Source: Sporolactobacillus sp. THM19-2 (lineage in GTDB: Bacteria > Bacillota > Bacilli > Bacillales > Sporolactobacillaceae). Taken from it: a DNA stretch of 64,000 nt. The stretch is from the NCBI RefSeq assembly GCF_004153195.1, contig NZ_SEMC01000005.1, positions 124,001 through 188,000 on the forward strand, in the 5' to 3' direction. Shown here in pieces: positions 18,112-27,142 of the stretch; the first letter of the stretch is position 1; every line of letters begins with the position of its first letter. The notes beneath the pieces are model-generated. The model worked only from the letters and a program-made list of their open reading frames with translations. It searched no databases and was not told where the DNA came from. A program made the position numbers and the translations under genes.

Positions 18112-19008
18112 ATGGATCTACTGACATTAAAGCTTTTTCATATTGACCATTGCCGGGGCCTGGGAAGAAAAACAATTCGTGCCTTTTTAAAAATAGATCC
18201 GACCCTGCAGTTTCTCGATTGCTGTACAGTGAAAGATCTGACCGAAACTTTTCATATGACCGGCCAGTATGCCGAATTATTTCTAAAAGATTTTCACCTG
18301 TTTCAACCTGATAAAACGGCACGTATCTACCTGGATCGCGGGATATCTGTCATTCCAGTGCACAGTCCGATGTATCCGCGTCTGTTGAAGAAGATATATG
18401 ACCCGCCATTTCTCATCTATGCAAAAGGCAGGGTGGATCTGTTACAGGAGCAGCATATGCTCAGTGTAGTCGGGACGCGACATCCTTCACATGAGGTGGT
18501 TCCGGTCATGAAGTGTCTGCTTCATCCGCTCATTGATCGTGGATGGACCATCGTCAGTGGTATGGCTCTGGGTGTAGACGGGATAGCGCATCGTCTGGCA
18601 ATGAACGGAAAAACGATTGCGGTACTGGGATCCGGCATATGCTGTCCCTATCCGAGACAGCATATGCCGTTGTTTGCAGGCCTTTGTTCCAAACAACTGG
18701 TCCTTAGCGAATATCCCCCGTTTTCACCACCGGCACGATGGAGGTTCCCCGAAAGAAACCGTATCATCAGCGGCATGTCTCAGGGTACACTTGTTATCGA
18801 AGCCCGGGAAAAGAGTGGCTCATTAATTACGGCAGATCAGGCTCTGGAACAGGGGCGGGAAGTCTTTGCTGTTCCAGGGTCCATCTTAAATGATAACAGT
18901 AAGGGGACACACAGATTGATTCAGCAGGGGGCAAAGCTGGTGACAGAAACAGAAGATATTCTTGAAGAACTGCAAAATCTTTCCGGTACCGGCAAACAGG
19001 AATTGTAA
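18112..19008 (+). CDS. dprA: DNA processing protein DprA (Smf)
   Basis: Single-strand DNA-binding, RecA-loading protein for natural transformation. 298 residues. An N-terminal helical (SAM-like) part is followed by the Rossmann DprA domain: VVGTRHPS, SGMALGVDGIAH, VLGSGICCPYP, FPERNRIISGMS and REKSGSLITADQAL. It ends shortly after the Rossmann domain and lacks the extra C-terminal winged helix of some DprA proteins. ATG 18112 follows AAGGTGA (18100-18106). Its presence suggests at least part of a competence system. Confidence 0.95.
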   Translation: MDLLTLKLFHIDHCRGLGRKTIRAFLKIDPTLQFLDCCTVKDLTETFHMTGQYAELFLKDFHLFQPDKTARIYLDRGISVIPVHSPMYPRLLKKIYDPPFLIYAKGRVDLLQEQHMLSVVGTRHPSHEVVPVMKCLLHPLIDRGWTIVSGMALGVDGIAHRLAMNGKTIAVLGSGICCPYPRQHMPLFAGLCSKQLVLSEYPPFSPPARWRFPERNRIISGMSQGTLVIEAREKSGSLITADQALEQGREVFAVPGSILNDNSKGTHRLIQQGAKLVTETEDILEELQNLSGTGKQEL

Positions 19009-19019
19009 GACCTGAAATA

Positions 19020-19045
19020 CCGTATTTTACAACCGTATTTTACAA
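19020..19045 (+). repeat. Perfect 13-bp tandem duplication between dprA and topA
   Basis: CCGTATTTTACAA occurs twice with no gap (19020-19032, 19033-19045). It also lies inside AATTGTAA (19001-19008)/TTACAATT (19040-19047), an 8-bp inverted repeat starting at the dprA stop. An A/T-rich run with eight Ts follows at about 19056. Confidence 0.7.
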
Positions 19046-19086
19046 TTGAAAAATATTTTTTTTGAATGGAATCTTTTGCTTCAAGT

Positions 19087-19115
19087 TTGACAAAGCTTAC
19101 ATCAATAATTAATAT
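19087..19115 (+). promoter_or_regulatory. Sigma-A promoter of topA
   Basis: A perfect TTGACA (19087-19092), 17 bases, TAATAT (19110-19115), about 40 bases before the topA start. Confidence 0.75.
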
Positions 19116-19156
19116 AAGTGAAGATTTGAATATTATCAGAAAGGGGGAGAAACAAC

Positions 19157-21244
19157 ATGAGTGATTACTTAGTTATTGTAGAATCTCCCGCTAAAGCAAA
19201 AACCATTAAACGCTATCTTGGATCAAAATATCAGGTGAAAGCATCCATGGGGCATGTCCGTGATTTGCCGAAAAGCCAGATGGGTATTGACGTGACCGAT
19301 CATTATAAACCGAGATACATTACCATACGCGGTAAGGGTCCTGTGCTGAAAGATCTTAAAAGTGCAGCCCGGAAAGCAAAAAAAGTATATCTTGCAGCGG
19401 ACCCCGATCGAGAAGGTGAAGCTATTGCCTGGCATCTTGCGCACAGTCTTGACATTGATGATCGGTCGGACTGCAGGGTCGTATTTAATGAAATTACAAA
19501 ACCGGCGATTAAAAAAGCCTTTAAGCAGCCAAGAAAAATTAATATGAATCTGGTCGACGCGCAGCAGGCACGTCGCGTATTAGACAGGCTGGTGGGGTAC
19601 AATATCAGTCCGCTTCTCTGGAAAAAGGTGAAGAAAGGTCTGAGTGCCGGTCGTGTTCAGTCGGTTGCGCTGCGAATGATTGTGGAACGTGAAAAAGAAA
19701 TTAAAGCTTTTGTTCCTGAAGAATACTGGTCGATCACTGGGCGGTTTCGAACAGGTGAAGAAACGTTCACCGCTGATTTCTTTGGCCTTGATGGTCACAA
19801 ACACGCTTTAAAGAAAAAAGAGGACGTGGAAGAAGTCCTTTCAAAACTGAAAAATGACCAGTTTTCAGTCACGAATGTTCAAAAAAAGGAACGACTCAGA
19901 TTTCCAATTGCGCCTTTCACGACGTCCTCTCTTCAGCAGGAAGCGGCACGGAAATTGAACTTCCGTGCCCGAAAAACGATGATGATCGCTCAGCAGCTCT
20001 ATGAAGGTATTGCCCTTGGAAGACAGGGGAACGTCGGACTGATTACGTATATGAGAACAGACTCAACCCGCATCTCTGATGTCGCGAAATCAGAGGCCAA
20101 AGAATTCATAGTGCAGCATTATGGTGAAAAGTATATCAGTAATTTACATGCCAGAAGAAAGAAGTCCGAGAATGTTCAGGATGCTCACGAGGGCGTCCGG
20201 CCTACGTCGGTACTCAGGCAGCCGGGTGAAATGAAGCAATTTTTGAGCCGTGATCAGTTCAGATTATATAAGCTGATCTGGGAACGCTTTGTGGCCAGTC
20301 AGATGGCACCTGCTGTCCTGGATACGGTACGGGCCGATCTGGAGCAGAATGGTGTAACCTATCGCGCCACAGGGTCAAAAGTGAAGTTCCAGGGGTTTAT
20401 GAAAGTATATATTGAGAGCAGTGACGATAAGAAAAAAAATGAAAAAGAATCAAAATCCAATCGCTTTCTGCCGGAACTCAAAGATGGGATGACGGTTGTT
20501 AAAGAAAATAATGAGCCAAAACAGCATTTTACTCAGCCGCCTCCGCGCTATTCTGAAGCCTCACTTGTACGCAAGATGGAAGAAATCGGGATTGGCAGAC
20601 CGTCAACCTATGCACCAACGATTGACACGATTCAGAGACGTAACTATGTGACGATGGAGGCCAAACGCTTTGTCCCGACAGAACTTGGCCTGATCGTTCT
20701 GAAACTGATTGTTGAATTTTTTCCTGAAGTCATTAATATTGATTTTACTGCTCAGATGGAGACCAGTCTGGACGAGGTCGAAGAAGGCAAAAAAAACTGG
20801 ATTGCAACCGTCGACAGTTTTTATCAGGAATTTTCAAAAAGACTGTCTACCGCTGAAAAAGAAATGCAGTCGGTCACAATCAAAGATGAACCTTCCGGCA
20901 TTATGTGCGAAAAATGCGGACATGAAATGGTCTATAAAATGGGTCGTTTCGGAAAGTTTCTGGCCTGTTCCAACTTCCCGGCCTGCCGGAACACGAAGCC
21001 GATATTAAAAAAGACAGGGGTTACCTGCCCGAAATGCGGCAAAGGTGAAGTCGTCGAGCGCAGAAGTAAAAAAAGGAGAATTTTCTATGGGTGCGACCGT
21101 TATCCGGCATGCGATTTTGTATCATGGGATAAGCCGATTCAGAGAAACTGTCCGAAATGCGGATCGTACCTGATTGAAAAAAAATCAAAAAACAGTAAAA
21201 GAGTGCAATGTCCAAAATGTGATTATCAGGAAGAAACGCAATAA
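19157..21244 (+). CDS. topA: DNA topoisomerase I
   Basis: Type IA enzyme that relaxes negative supercoils. 695 residues. The TOPRIM domain holds [12 protein letters not shown] (from residue 8) and the metal-binding [12 protein letters not shown] (about 81-92). The catalytic Tyr is about 298 in [11 protein letters not shown]. The C-terminus has three four-cysteine zinc ribbons ([52 protein letters not shown]). ATG 19157 follows AAAGGGGGAGAAA. It has its own promoter and precedes trmFO as in Bacillus. Confidence 0.98.
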   Translation: MSDYLVIVESPAKAKTIKRYLGSKYQVKASMGHVRDLPKSQMGIDVTDHYKPRYITIRGKGPVLKDLKSAARKAKKVYLAADPDREGEAIAWHLAHSLDIDDRSDCRVVFNEITKPAIKKAFKQPRKINMNLVDAQQARRVLDRLVGYNISPLLWKKVKKGLSAGRVQSVALRMIVEREKEIKAFVPEEYWSITGRFRTGEETFTADFFGLDGHKHALKKKEDVEEVLSKLKNDQFSVTNVQKKERLRFPIAPFTTSSLQQEAARKLNFRARKTMMIAQQLYEGIALGRQGNVGLITYMRTDSTRISDVAKSEAKEFIVQHYGEKYISNLHARRKKSENVQDAHEGVRPTSVLRQPGEMKQFLSRDQFRLYKLIWERFVASQMAPAVLDTVRADLEQNGVTYRATGSKVKFQGFMKVYIESSDDKKKNEKESKSNRFLPELKDGMTVVKENNEPKQHFTQPPPRYSEASLVRKMEEIGIGRPSTYAPTIDTIQRRNYVTMEAKRFVPTELGLIVLKLIVEFFPEVINIDFTAQMETSLDEVEEGKKNWIATVDSFYQEFSKRLSTAEKEMQSVTIKDEPSGIMCEKCGHEMVYKMGRFGKFLACSNFPACRNTKPILKKTGVTCPKCGKGEVVERRSKKRRIFYGCDRYPACDFVSWDKPIQRNCPKCGSYLIEKKSKNSKRVQCPKCDYQEETQ

Positions 21245-21300
21245 ACGGTATTAGAGCTACGGGGTGACAGGATGGAGCAAAGGAAAGTGAGGGAAAACAG

Positions 21301-22608
21301 ATGACGGAAAGGTCGGTTACCGTGATCGGTGCTGGTCTTGCGGGCAGTGAAGCCGCCTGGCAAATCGCCAGACGAGGTATTCCGGTGACACTTTATGAAA
21401 TGAGACCGAAGAAATTCACACCGGCTCACCATACGGATCAGTTTGCAGAGCTTGTCTGCACGAATTCTCTGCGCTCCAATTCACTGACCAATGCAGTGGG
21501 TATATTAAAGGAAGAAATGCGCAGACTGGATTCGCTGATCATCAAAGCTGCAGATACAGCCAGTGTCCCTGCAGGAGGAGCACTGGCTGTTGACCGCCAT
21601 GATTTTTCAGCAAAGGTCACAGAAACACTTAAAAATATGCCATTAATCCGCGTGGTGCATGAAGATGTGACCACCCTTCCCGATGGGATTACTGTTGTCG
21701 CGACAGGGCCGCTCACATCTGATGGTTTATCCCGGTCGCTGAAAAAAATGACCGGTGAAGATTATCTTTATTTTTATGATGCCGCAGCGCCGATCATCTC
21801 GGCAGAAAGTATTGATCGCAGTCGTGTATACTTAAAATCGCGTTATGATAAGGGCGAAGCAGCGTATTTAAATTGTCCGATGACAAAAGAGGAATTTTAT
21901 CGTTTTTACGATGCACTGATTCACGCTGAGACGGCCCCTGTAAAAGCTTTTGAAAAAGAACACTATTTTAACGGCTGTATGCCGGTTGAAATTATGGCCA
22001 GACAGGGGGCGAAAACGTTACTGTTCGGACCACTGAAACCTGTTGGACTGGAGCATCCGGAAACGGGAGAAAGGCCCTATGCCGTTGTTCAGCTCAGACA
22101 GGATAATTCAGCCGGGACCCTCTTTAATATGGTTGGTTTTCAAACCCATTTGAAATGGGGGGCACAGAAAGAAGTCTTTCGTCTGATACCCGGTCTGGAA
22201 CGGGCGGAGATTGTCCGTTATGGTGTGATGCACCGAAATACCTTTCTCAATTCTCCTGAGCTGCTCAGACCGACCTATCAGACCAAAGTAAGGGAGAATC
22301 TGTTCTTTGCCGGACAGATGACCGGAGTTGAAGGCTATGTTGAATCAGCTGCCTCCGGATTGATTGCCGGAATCAATGCTGCACGTTATTTTTCAGAAAA
22401 ATCATGTCTTGTCTTTTCTGAGGAGTCGATTATCGGCAGTATGGCGCATTATATTACATCGGCTGATCCAAAGCACTTTCAGCCGATGAATGCCAACTTT
22501 GGTCTGTTGCCGCCCTTACAGGAGCGAGTAAAGGATAAAAAAGAGCGGGCAGCCGGCTATGCGACGCGGGCTCTGAATACAATTCAGAATCTTGTTATAA
22601 AACTGTAA
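21301..22608 (+). CDS. trmFO: Methylenetetrahydrofolate-tRNA-(uracil-54-C5)-methyltransferase TrmFO
   Basis: FAD- and folate-dependent enzyme that makes ribothymidine at tRNA position 54. 435 residues. The FAD-binding N-terminus is [14 protein letters not shown]. Two cysteines described as catalytic in the B. subtilis enzyme are present at the same numbers, Cys53 ([10 protein letters not shown]) and Cys226 (NGCMPVE). Near the C-terminus it has [23 protein letters not shown] 21301 follows a weak site (AAAGTGAGGG). In B. subtilis xerC comes next; here it does not. Confidence 0.97.
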   Translation: MTERSVTVIGAGLAGSEAAWQIARRGIPVTLYEMRPKKFTPAHHTDQFAELVCTNSLRSNSLTNAVGILKEEMRRLDSLIIKAADTASVPAGGALAVDRHDFSAKVTETLKNMPLIRVVHEDVTTLPDGITVVATGPLTSDGLSRSLKKMTGEDYLYFYDAAAPIISAESIDRSRVYLKSRYDKGEAAYLNCPMTKEEFYRFYDALIHAETAPVKAFEKEHYFNGCMPVEIMARQGAKTLLFGPLKPVGLEHPETGERPYAVVQLRQDNSAGTLFNMVGFQTHLKWGAQKEVFRLIPGLERAEIVRYGVMHRNTFLNSPELLRPTYQTKVRENLFFAGQMTGVEGYVESAASGLIAGINAARYFSEKSCLVFSEESIIGSMAHYITSADPKHFQPMNANFGLLPPLQERVKDKKERAAGYATRALNTIQNLVIKL

Positions 22609-22614
22609 ATTGTG

Positions 22615-22643
22615 TTGCTTATTCTGATAACATGTGCTACCAT
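22615..22643 (+). promoter_or_regulatory. Sigma-A promoter (extended -10) of hslV-hslU-codY
   Basis: TTGCTT (22615-22620), 17 bases, TACCAT (22638-22643) preceded by TG at 22635-22636. It lies just after the trmFO stop. The start is predicted near 22650, giving a leader of about 177 bases. Confidence 0.65.
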
Positions 22644-22649
22644 GTAATG

Positions 22650-22826
22650 GCAGGAAGCCGTGTGTTCAGATCTTCCTATTATAAATGATTGATCGACACG
22701 CTCGTTAATCATTATCATATATAGATTTGAAACAATGATTCACAAATAGCCTTAATTCGGGGCTTTTTCACGCATTTGTGGAAAGGGCTTTCGAGCTTGA
22801 TACATCGCTGAAGAGGGAGGTTGATT
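22650..22826 (+). promoter_or_regulatory. Structured leader of hslVU-codY with alternative pairings
   Basis: AATCATT (22707-22713) is flanked by two identical copies of its complement, AATGATT at 22684-22690 and 22734-22740, so two 7-bp stems exclude each other. Right after the second copy, CACAAAT (22741-22747) pairs with ATTTGTG (22774-22780) around AGCC (22748-22751)/GGCT (22761-22764) followed by TTTT. The layout resembles an attenuator; no known riboswitch family was recognised. Confidence 0.45.
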
Positions 22827-23369
22827 ATGGGCGTCTTCCACGCTACCACGATATTTGCCATTCGACATAAAGGCCACAGTGCGATGGCAGGTGACGGGCA
22901 GGTCACGCTGGGCCAGTCGGTCATTATGAAGACATCGGCTCGAAAAGTCCGCAGACTCTTCCATGGCCGGGTCATTTCCGGCTTTGCCGGTTCGGTTGCC
23001 GATGCTTTCACCCTGTTTGAAAAATTTGAAGGCCGCCTGGAAGAGTATAACGGCAATCTTCAGCGCTCTGCAGTTGAACTGGCAAAGGAATGGCGGGGAG
23101 ATAAAATGCTTCGCCAGCTGGAAGCCATGCTGATTGTGATGGACCGGGATAATCTCTTGCTTGTCTCAGGAACAGGAGAAGTGATCGAACCGGATGACGG
23201 GATGCTTGCCATCGGGTCAGGCGGAAATTATGCACTTGCTGCCGGCAGAGCACTTAAAAGCTGGGGATCGCCTGAACTGACCGCAAGGGACATTGCTGTG
23301 AGAGCTCTGAATATCGCCAGTGGAATCTGCGTCTATACCAATGATCACATTATTGTTGAGGAACTGTGA
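22827..23369 (+). CDS. hslV: ATP-dependent protease subunit HslV (ClpQ/CodW)
   Basis: Proteolytic chamber subunit that partners HslU; 180 residues, proteasome-beta fold. It begins [12 protein letters not shown], then [14 protein letters not shown] and [10 protein letters not shown]. The family nucleophile is the first Thr of TTIFA after N-terminal processing; B. subtilis CodW has instead been described as using an N-terminal Ser, which is absent here. ATG 22827 follows GAGGGAGG (22813-22820); TTG 22821 would touch that site. First gene of the hslV-hslU-codY set. Confidence 0.95.
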   Translation: MGVFHATTIFAIRHKGHSAMAGDGQVTLGQSVIMKTSARKVRRLFHGRVISGFAGSVADAFTLFEKFEGRLEEYNGNLQRSAVELAKEWRGDKMLRQLEAMLIVMDRDNLLLVSGTGEVIEPDDGMLAIGSGGNYALAAGRALKSWGSPELTARDIAVRALNIASGICVYTNDHIIVEEL

Positions 23370-23402
23370 TCCTTATAAATTCGAGCAGTGTGAGGTGTAA
23401 AA

Positions 23403-24809
23403 ATGGCGGCTTCACTTACTCCCAGGCAAATTGTTGAACAATTGGATCGATTCATAATTGGTCAGAAAGAGGCCAAAAGATCTGTGGCTATTGCTCTGCG
23501 TAATCGCTATCGACGGAGTCTGCTTGATAAAAAAGTTCGTGAAGAGATTGTTCCAAAAAATATTCTGCTGATTGGGCCGACTGGCGTCGGGAAAACCGAG
23601 ATTGCCCGGAGAATGGCAAAGATTGTGCATGCGCCCTTTGTCAAATTTGAGGCGACTAAATTTACAGAAGTCGGTTATGTGGGCCGCGATGTTGAATCCA
23701 TGGTCCGTGATCTGGTTGAGACATCTGTCAGAATGGTCAAAGAAGAACAGATGCAGCAGGTAGAATCAAAGGCAGCTGTTTTGGCAGAGAAAAAACTGGT
23801 TAACCTGCTTGTACCGGGTGATAAAAAAGAGGATCAGGCAAAAAATCCTTTTGAATTACTTTTCGGGAACCAGAACAGCCAGAACACGGGGCAGGACCGG
23901 AAAACGGACGACGATGTGGATTCTTCCATTCGGAGTAAGCGCCAGCAAACGGAAAAACTGCTGCAACTTGGTGAGCTGGAAGATCATGTCGTGACCATCG
24001 AAGTGGAAGAACAGACAAAAAATCAATTGACTCATTTGTTTCAGGACAGCGGTATGGGGCAAATTGGGTCAAATCTGCAGAATCTTCTGGGGAATCTCAG
24101 CCCTGGAAAAACAAAGAAGCGCAGGATGAAAGTCAGTGATGCAAGAAAATTGCTGACACGTGAAGAAGCAAGAAACCTGATCGATATGGATCAGGTGATA
24201 AGTGACGCTGTCGTACGGGCAGAACAGTCAGGGATCATATTCATCGATGAGATTGATAAGATCACGGGTAAAGACGGGCAATCCGGAGAAATATCCAGAG
24301 AAGGTGTACAAAGAGATATTCTGTCCATCGTTGAAGGGTCAACGGTGATGACAAAATATGGACCTGTAAAAACAGATTATGTGCTGTTTATTGCCGCCGG
24401 AGCTTTTCACCTGTCCCGACCTTCTGATCTGATCCCTGAACTTCAGGGACGGTTCCCCATCCGGGTTGAGTTAAAGAGTCTGTCTATTGAGGATTTTATG
24501 AAGATTCTGGTACAGCCGAACAATGCCCTGATTAAACAGTATCAGGCACTGCTTCAGACGGAAGGTATATCTGTTCAATTTTCTGGCGAGGCTATCCATA
24601 AATTGGCAAGGATTGCATATACAGTCAATCAGGAAACGGATAATATTGGTGCCAGAAGATTACATACGATACTGGAAAAACTTCTGGAGGATCTATCTTT
24701 TGAAGCACCGGATATTTCACTCAAAGAAGTCATGATTACGCCGGAGTATGTGGATGAAAAACTGTCAAAGATTGTTAAAAACAGAGATCTCAGTCAATTT
24801 ATTTTATAA
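23403..24809 (+). CDS. hslU: ATP-dependent unfoldase HslU (ClpY/CodX)
   Basis: AAA+ ATPase that recognises, unfolds and feeds proteins into HslV. 468 residues. N-domain and Walker [10 protein letters not shown] (about 58-66), pore loop GYVGRDVE, then an intermediate I domain (about 110-230, low conservation, Gln/Asn-rich). Walker B is IIFIDEIDK (about 279), sensor 1 FIAAGAFH, and arginine-finger region [13 protein letters not shown]. The C-terminus ENDs in SQFIL, the tail that docks into HslV. ATG 23403 follows GAGGTG. Confidence 0.97.
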   Translation: MAASLTPRQIVEQLDRFIIGQKEAKRSVAIALRNRYRRSLLDKKVREEIVPKNILLIGPTGVGKTEIARRMAKIVHAPFVKFEATKFTEVGYVGRDVESMVRDLVETSVRMVKEEQMQQVESKAAVLAEKKLVNLLVPGDKKEDQAKNPFELLFGNQNSQNTGQDRKTDDDVDSSIRSKRQQTEKLLQLGELEDHVVTIEVEEQTKNQLTHLFQDSGMGQIGSNLQNLLGNLSPGKTKKRRMKVSDARKLLTREEARNLIDMDQVISDAVVRAEQSGIIFIDEIDKITGKDGQSGEISREGVQRDILSIVEGSTVMTKYGPVKTDYVLFIAAGAFHLSRPSDLIPELQGRFPIRVELKSLSIEDFMKILVQPNNALIKQYQALLQTEGISVQFSGEAIHKLARIAYTVNQETDNIGARRLHTILEKLLEDLSFEAPDISLKEVMITPEYVDEKLSKIVKNRDLSQFIL

Positions 24810-24843
24810 ATTAATTTAACTGTGCACTCAGGAGGAATAGATG

Positions 24844-25620
24844 ATGACTTTACTGGAGAAAACAAGAAAAATTAATCACCTGTTGCAAGGGACTAAAACA
24901 CAGGTGGACTTCAACGAAATGGCAAAGACCCTGCGGGATGTCATTCAGACCAATACATTTGTTGTCAGCAGGCGCGGGAAGATTCTTGGATTATCATTGA
25001 AACTTGAATTTGAGAATGAACGGATCAGGAAGATGTTTGAAAGCAGGCAATTTCCCGAGACCTACACGAGAAATCTGTTCAGTGTGATGCAGACTTCCCC
25101 TAATCTGGATATAAACAGTGAGTTCAGTATATTTCCGGATGAAAATAAAGATTTGTTTGTTAATGGTTTAACGACCGTTGTTCCAATTGTCGGAGGAGGG
25201 GAACGGTTAGGTACACTGATCCTGTCCCGACTGAATGAAACGTTTACAGATGAAGATCTGATTCTTGCGGAATATGGCGCGACCGTAGTCGGTATGGAGA
25301 TTCTTCGTGAGAAAACCGACGAGGTTGAGGAAGAAGCGCGCGAGAAAGCGATCGTTCAAATGGCAATCGGTTCTCTTTCATACAGTGAACTGGAAGCGAT
25401 AGAACATATTTTTGAAGAACTCGATGGCAAAGAGGGTCTGCTTGTTGCAAGCAAAATAGCGGATCGCGTAGGTATTACACGTTCTGTGATTGTTAACGCG
25501 CTCAGGAAACTGGAAAGTGCAGGTGTTATTGAATCCAGATCACTGGGAATGAAAGGGACATACATCAAAGTGCTTAATGACAAGTTTTTGGTTGAACTCA
25601 ATCGTATTAAAGGCGAATAA
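24844..25620 (+). CDS. codY: Global transcriptional regulator CodY
   Basis: GTP- and branched-chain-amino-acid-sensing repressor of nutrient-limitation genes. 258 residues from ATG 24844 (ATG 24841 also in frame). The N-terminal GAF domain (residues 1-155) includes [11 protein letters not shown] and [17 protein letters not shown] linker helix [12 protein letters not shown] leads to the C-terminal winged helix-turn-helix [25 protein letters not shown] (24831-24835) precedes the start by 8 bases. In Bacillus CodY also affects the fla/che operon that follows here. Confidence 0.98.
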   Translation: MTLLEKTRKINHLLQGTKTQVDFNEMAKTLRDVIQTNTFVVSRRGKILGLSLKLEFENERIRKMFESRQFPETYTRNLFSVMQTSPNLDINSEFSIFPDENKDLFVNGLTTVVPIVGGGERLGTLILSRLNETFTDEDLILAEYGATVVGMEILREKTDEVEEEAREKAIVQMAIGSLSYSELEAIEHIFEELDGKEGLLVASKIADRVGITRSVIVNALRKLESAGVIESRSLGMKGTYIKVLNDKFLVELNRIKGE

Positions 25621-25638
25621 GTCCAGATATACTTCAGG

Positions 25639-25676
25639 CTCCGGGTGATCGTTCTTTCACCCGGAGTTTTATTATT
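25639..25676 (+). terminator. Rho-independent terminator after codY
   Basis: CTCCGGGTGA (25639-25648) and TCACCCGGAG (25657-25666) form a perfect 10-bp stem with an 8-base loop, followed by TTTTATTATTTT. Confidence 0.92.
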
Positions 25677-25703
25677 TTGTTGAAAAAAATTCAAAATAAA
25701 ATA

Positions 25704-25734
25704 GATCATATGAAATGATCCATTTTAAATGGAT
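25704..25734 (+). promoter_or_regulatory. Overlapping inverted repeats upstream of fla/che
   Basis: GATCAT (25704-25709)/ATGATC (25715-25720), directly overlapped by the 17-base perfect palindrome ATCCATTT-T-AAATGGAT (25718-25734). No T run follows and the location is past the codY terminator, so an operator is more likely than a terminator. The binding protein is unknown. Confidence 0.5.
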
Positions 25735-25771
25735 TTTCTCCTGAATTTTCATTTAGCCTATTCAGCCAGAG

Positions 25772-25786
25772 CCAGAGTAACTCTGG
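25772..25786 (+). promoter_or_regulatory. Perfect palindrome CCAGAGT-A-ACTCTGG upstream of fla/che
   Basis: A 15-base perfect inverted repeat with a single central base, about 125 bases before the flgB promoter. Operator-like; its regulator is unknown. Confidence 0.45.
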
Positions 25787-25908
25787 AAATAATCAATAGA
25801 GCGTTTACATAAGGATTGATTTTCTCACTTATTCACAAAATATGTGACTAAAGCCCCGCGCCCATGGTACCAAAATAGTTAAATCCTGTCGAGAAAAGCA
25901 GAAATTTG

Positions 25909-25936
25909 TAGACATTAAGTCGAAAATTGATAAAAT
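25909..25936 (+). promoter_or_regulatory. Sigma-A promoter of the fla/che operon
   Basis: TAGACA (25909-25914), 16 bases, extended -10 TGATAAAAT (25928-25936). The start is predicted about 26 bases before flgB. No SigD-type element was found in this gap. Confidence 0.65.
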
Positions 25937-25968
25937 GAAGATATTGGTATATGGAAAGGTCGTGAGAA

Positions 25969-26352
25969 ATGATGTTCAATGATTACCCGATAAATACGAT
26001 TCAGCTGGCCATGAACAGATCTTTTGCGCAGCAGAATCTCATTGCACAGAACATTGCCAATGTTGATACACCCGGCTACAAAGCAAAAAAAGTGGCGTTT
26101 GATTCGCTGTTAGGCGACCAACTTCAGGCATATCGAACCCGTCCGGGGCACATATCTTTTTCCGGTTCAGATCCGAAGGGATATCATACAGAAATGGATA
26201 CATATGGTACGATACAGGATAACGGCAATAATGTAGATATCGATCATGAGATGTCAGAACTTGCCAGAAACCAGCTGCTTTATCAGACACTTTCACAGTC
26301 AGCGGCTGATCAATTTAAAAAATTCAATATTGTACTGGGAGGCAATGCGTAA
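25969..26352 (+). CDS. flgB: Flagellar basal-body rod protein FlgB
   Basis: First gene of the fla/che operon; proximal rod component exported by the flagellar type III system. 127 residues. It has the rod/hook N-terminal motif NLIAQNIANVDTPGYKAKKV and a C-terminal amphipathic helix (SELARNQLLYQTLSQSAADQ) as in axial proteins. ATG 25969 follows AAAGGT by 8 bases; a second ATG at 25972 is equally possible. The stop shares a base with the flgC start. Confidence 0.95.
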   Translation: MMFNDYPINTIQLAMNRSFAQQNLIAQNIANVDTPGYKAKKVAFDSLLGDQLQAYRTRPGHISFSGSDPKGYHTEMDTYGTIQDNGNNVDIDHEMSELARNQLLYQTLSQSAADQFKKFNIVLGGNA

Positions 26353-26801
26353 TGGGTATGTTCAGCAGTATGGATGTCGCCGCATCCGGGTTAACGGCCC
26401 AGCGATTTCGTATGGACACTGTTTCCTCAAATATTGCCAATGCGGATACGACACGTGAACGGTTGGTTAACGGGGTATGGCAGCCTTACAGACGTAAAAT
26501 GGTACATATTAAAACCATCGATTCTTCTTTTCAATCCGCATTCCGACAGGCTCTGGGATCTTCTGCCGGTGGAGTAGAAGTTTCTCATGTTACGGAAGAC
26601 CCGTCACCTTTTCCCCAGAAGTATGATCCGGCTGATCCGGATGCGGACGCAAACGGCTTTGTCAGACAGCCCAATGTTGATCCTCTGAGAGAAATGGTGG
26701 ATCTGATGGAGGCAAACCGTTCTTATGATGCGGGTGTAACGGTCATGAATGCAAGTAAGAGCATGCTGTCCAGAGCTTTGGATATCGGGAGGCAGGGATA
26801 A
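26352..26801 (+). CDS. flgC: Flagellar basal-body rod protein FlgC
   Basis: Proximal rod protein, 149 residues. The N-terminus is MDVAASGLTAQRFRMDTVSSN followed by IANADTTR, where the family has ANxxT. The C-terminal helix ends PLREMVDLMEANRSYDAG, shared by rod and hook proteins. It begins on the last base of the flgB stop (TAATG), so reinitiation is likely; ATG 26358 is a possible alternative start. Confidence 0.96.
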   Translation: MGMFSSMDVAASGLTAQRFRMDTVSSNIANADTTRERLVNGVWQPYRRKMVHIKTIDSSFQSAFRQALGSSAGGVEVSHVTEDPSPFPQKYDPADPDADANGFVRQPNVDPLREMVDLMEANRSYDAGVTVMNASKSMLSRALDIGRQG

Positions 26802-26803
26802 TC

Positions 26804-27106
26804 ATGGGAATCACACCGGTAAATCTGGTAAACTCTGCTGAGAAAGCTGCAGCTTCTAAGCCGAACAGTGCCGCTTCTTTTCAACAATCATTTGCCTCCT
26901 CTCTGAAAGATGCTCTGAATTCAGTCAATGAATCCGAGCAGACAGCAAATCATATGGTGACAGATCTGGCAAGGAGTGCGGGTACGGAAGACTTACATAC
27001 AGTAATGATTGCGATGCAGAAAGCAGATATTCTGCTACGGACGACTGTTCAGGTCCGCGACCGGGTGATCGGCGCCTATCAGGAAATCATGAGAATGCAA
27101 ATTTAA
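26804..27106 (+). CDS. fliE: Flagellar hook-basal body complex protein FliE
   Basis: 100 residues. Links the MS-ring to the rod and is among the first exported proteins. The C-terminal half is the FliE signature: DLHTVMIAMQKADILLRT, then QVRDRVIGAYQEIMRMQI. ATG 26804 follows GGGAGG (26787-26792). It lies two bases after flgC. Confidence 0.95.
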   Translation: MGITPVNLVNSAEKAAASKPNSAASFQQSFASSLKDALNSVNESEQTANHMVTDLARSAGTEDLHTVMIAMQKADILLRTTVQVRDRVIGAYQEIMRMQI

Positions 27107-27142
27107 CGACGATCACGCAGCTCTTTACGGGGGACTTGACGG

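Noticed and set aside
25735-25760. Possible CodY box (AATTTTC) upstream of fla/che
   Set aside because: Only the left half resembles the CodY consensus; the right half does not match GAAAATT.
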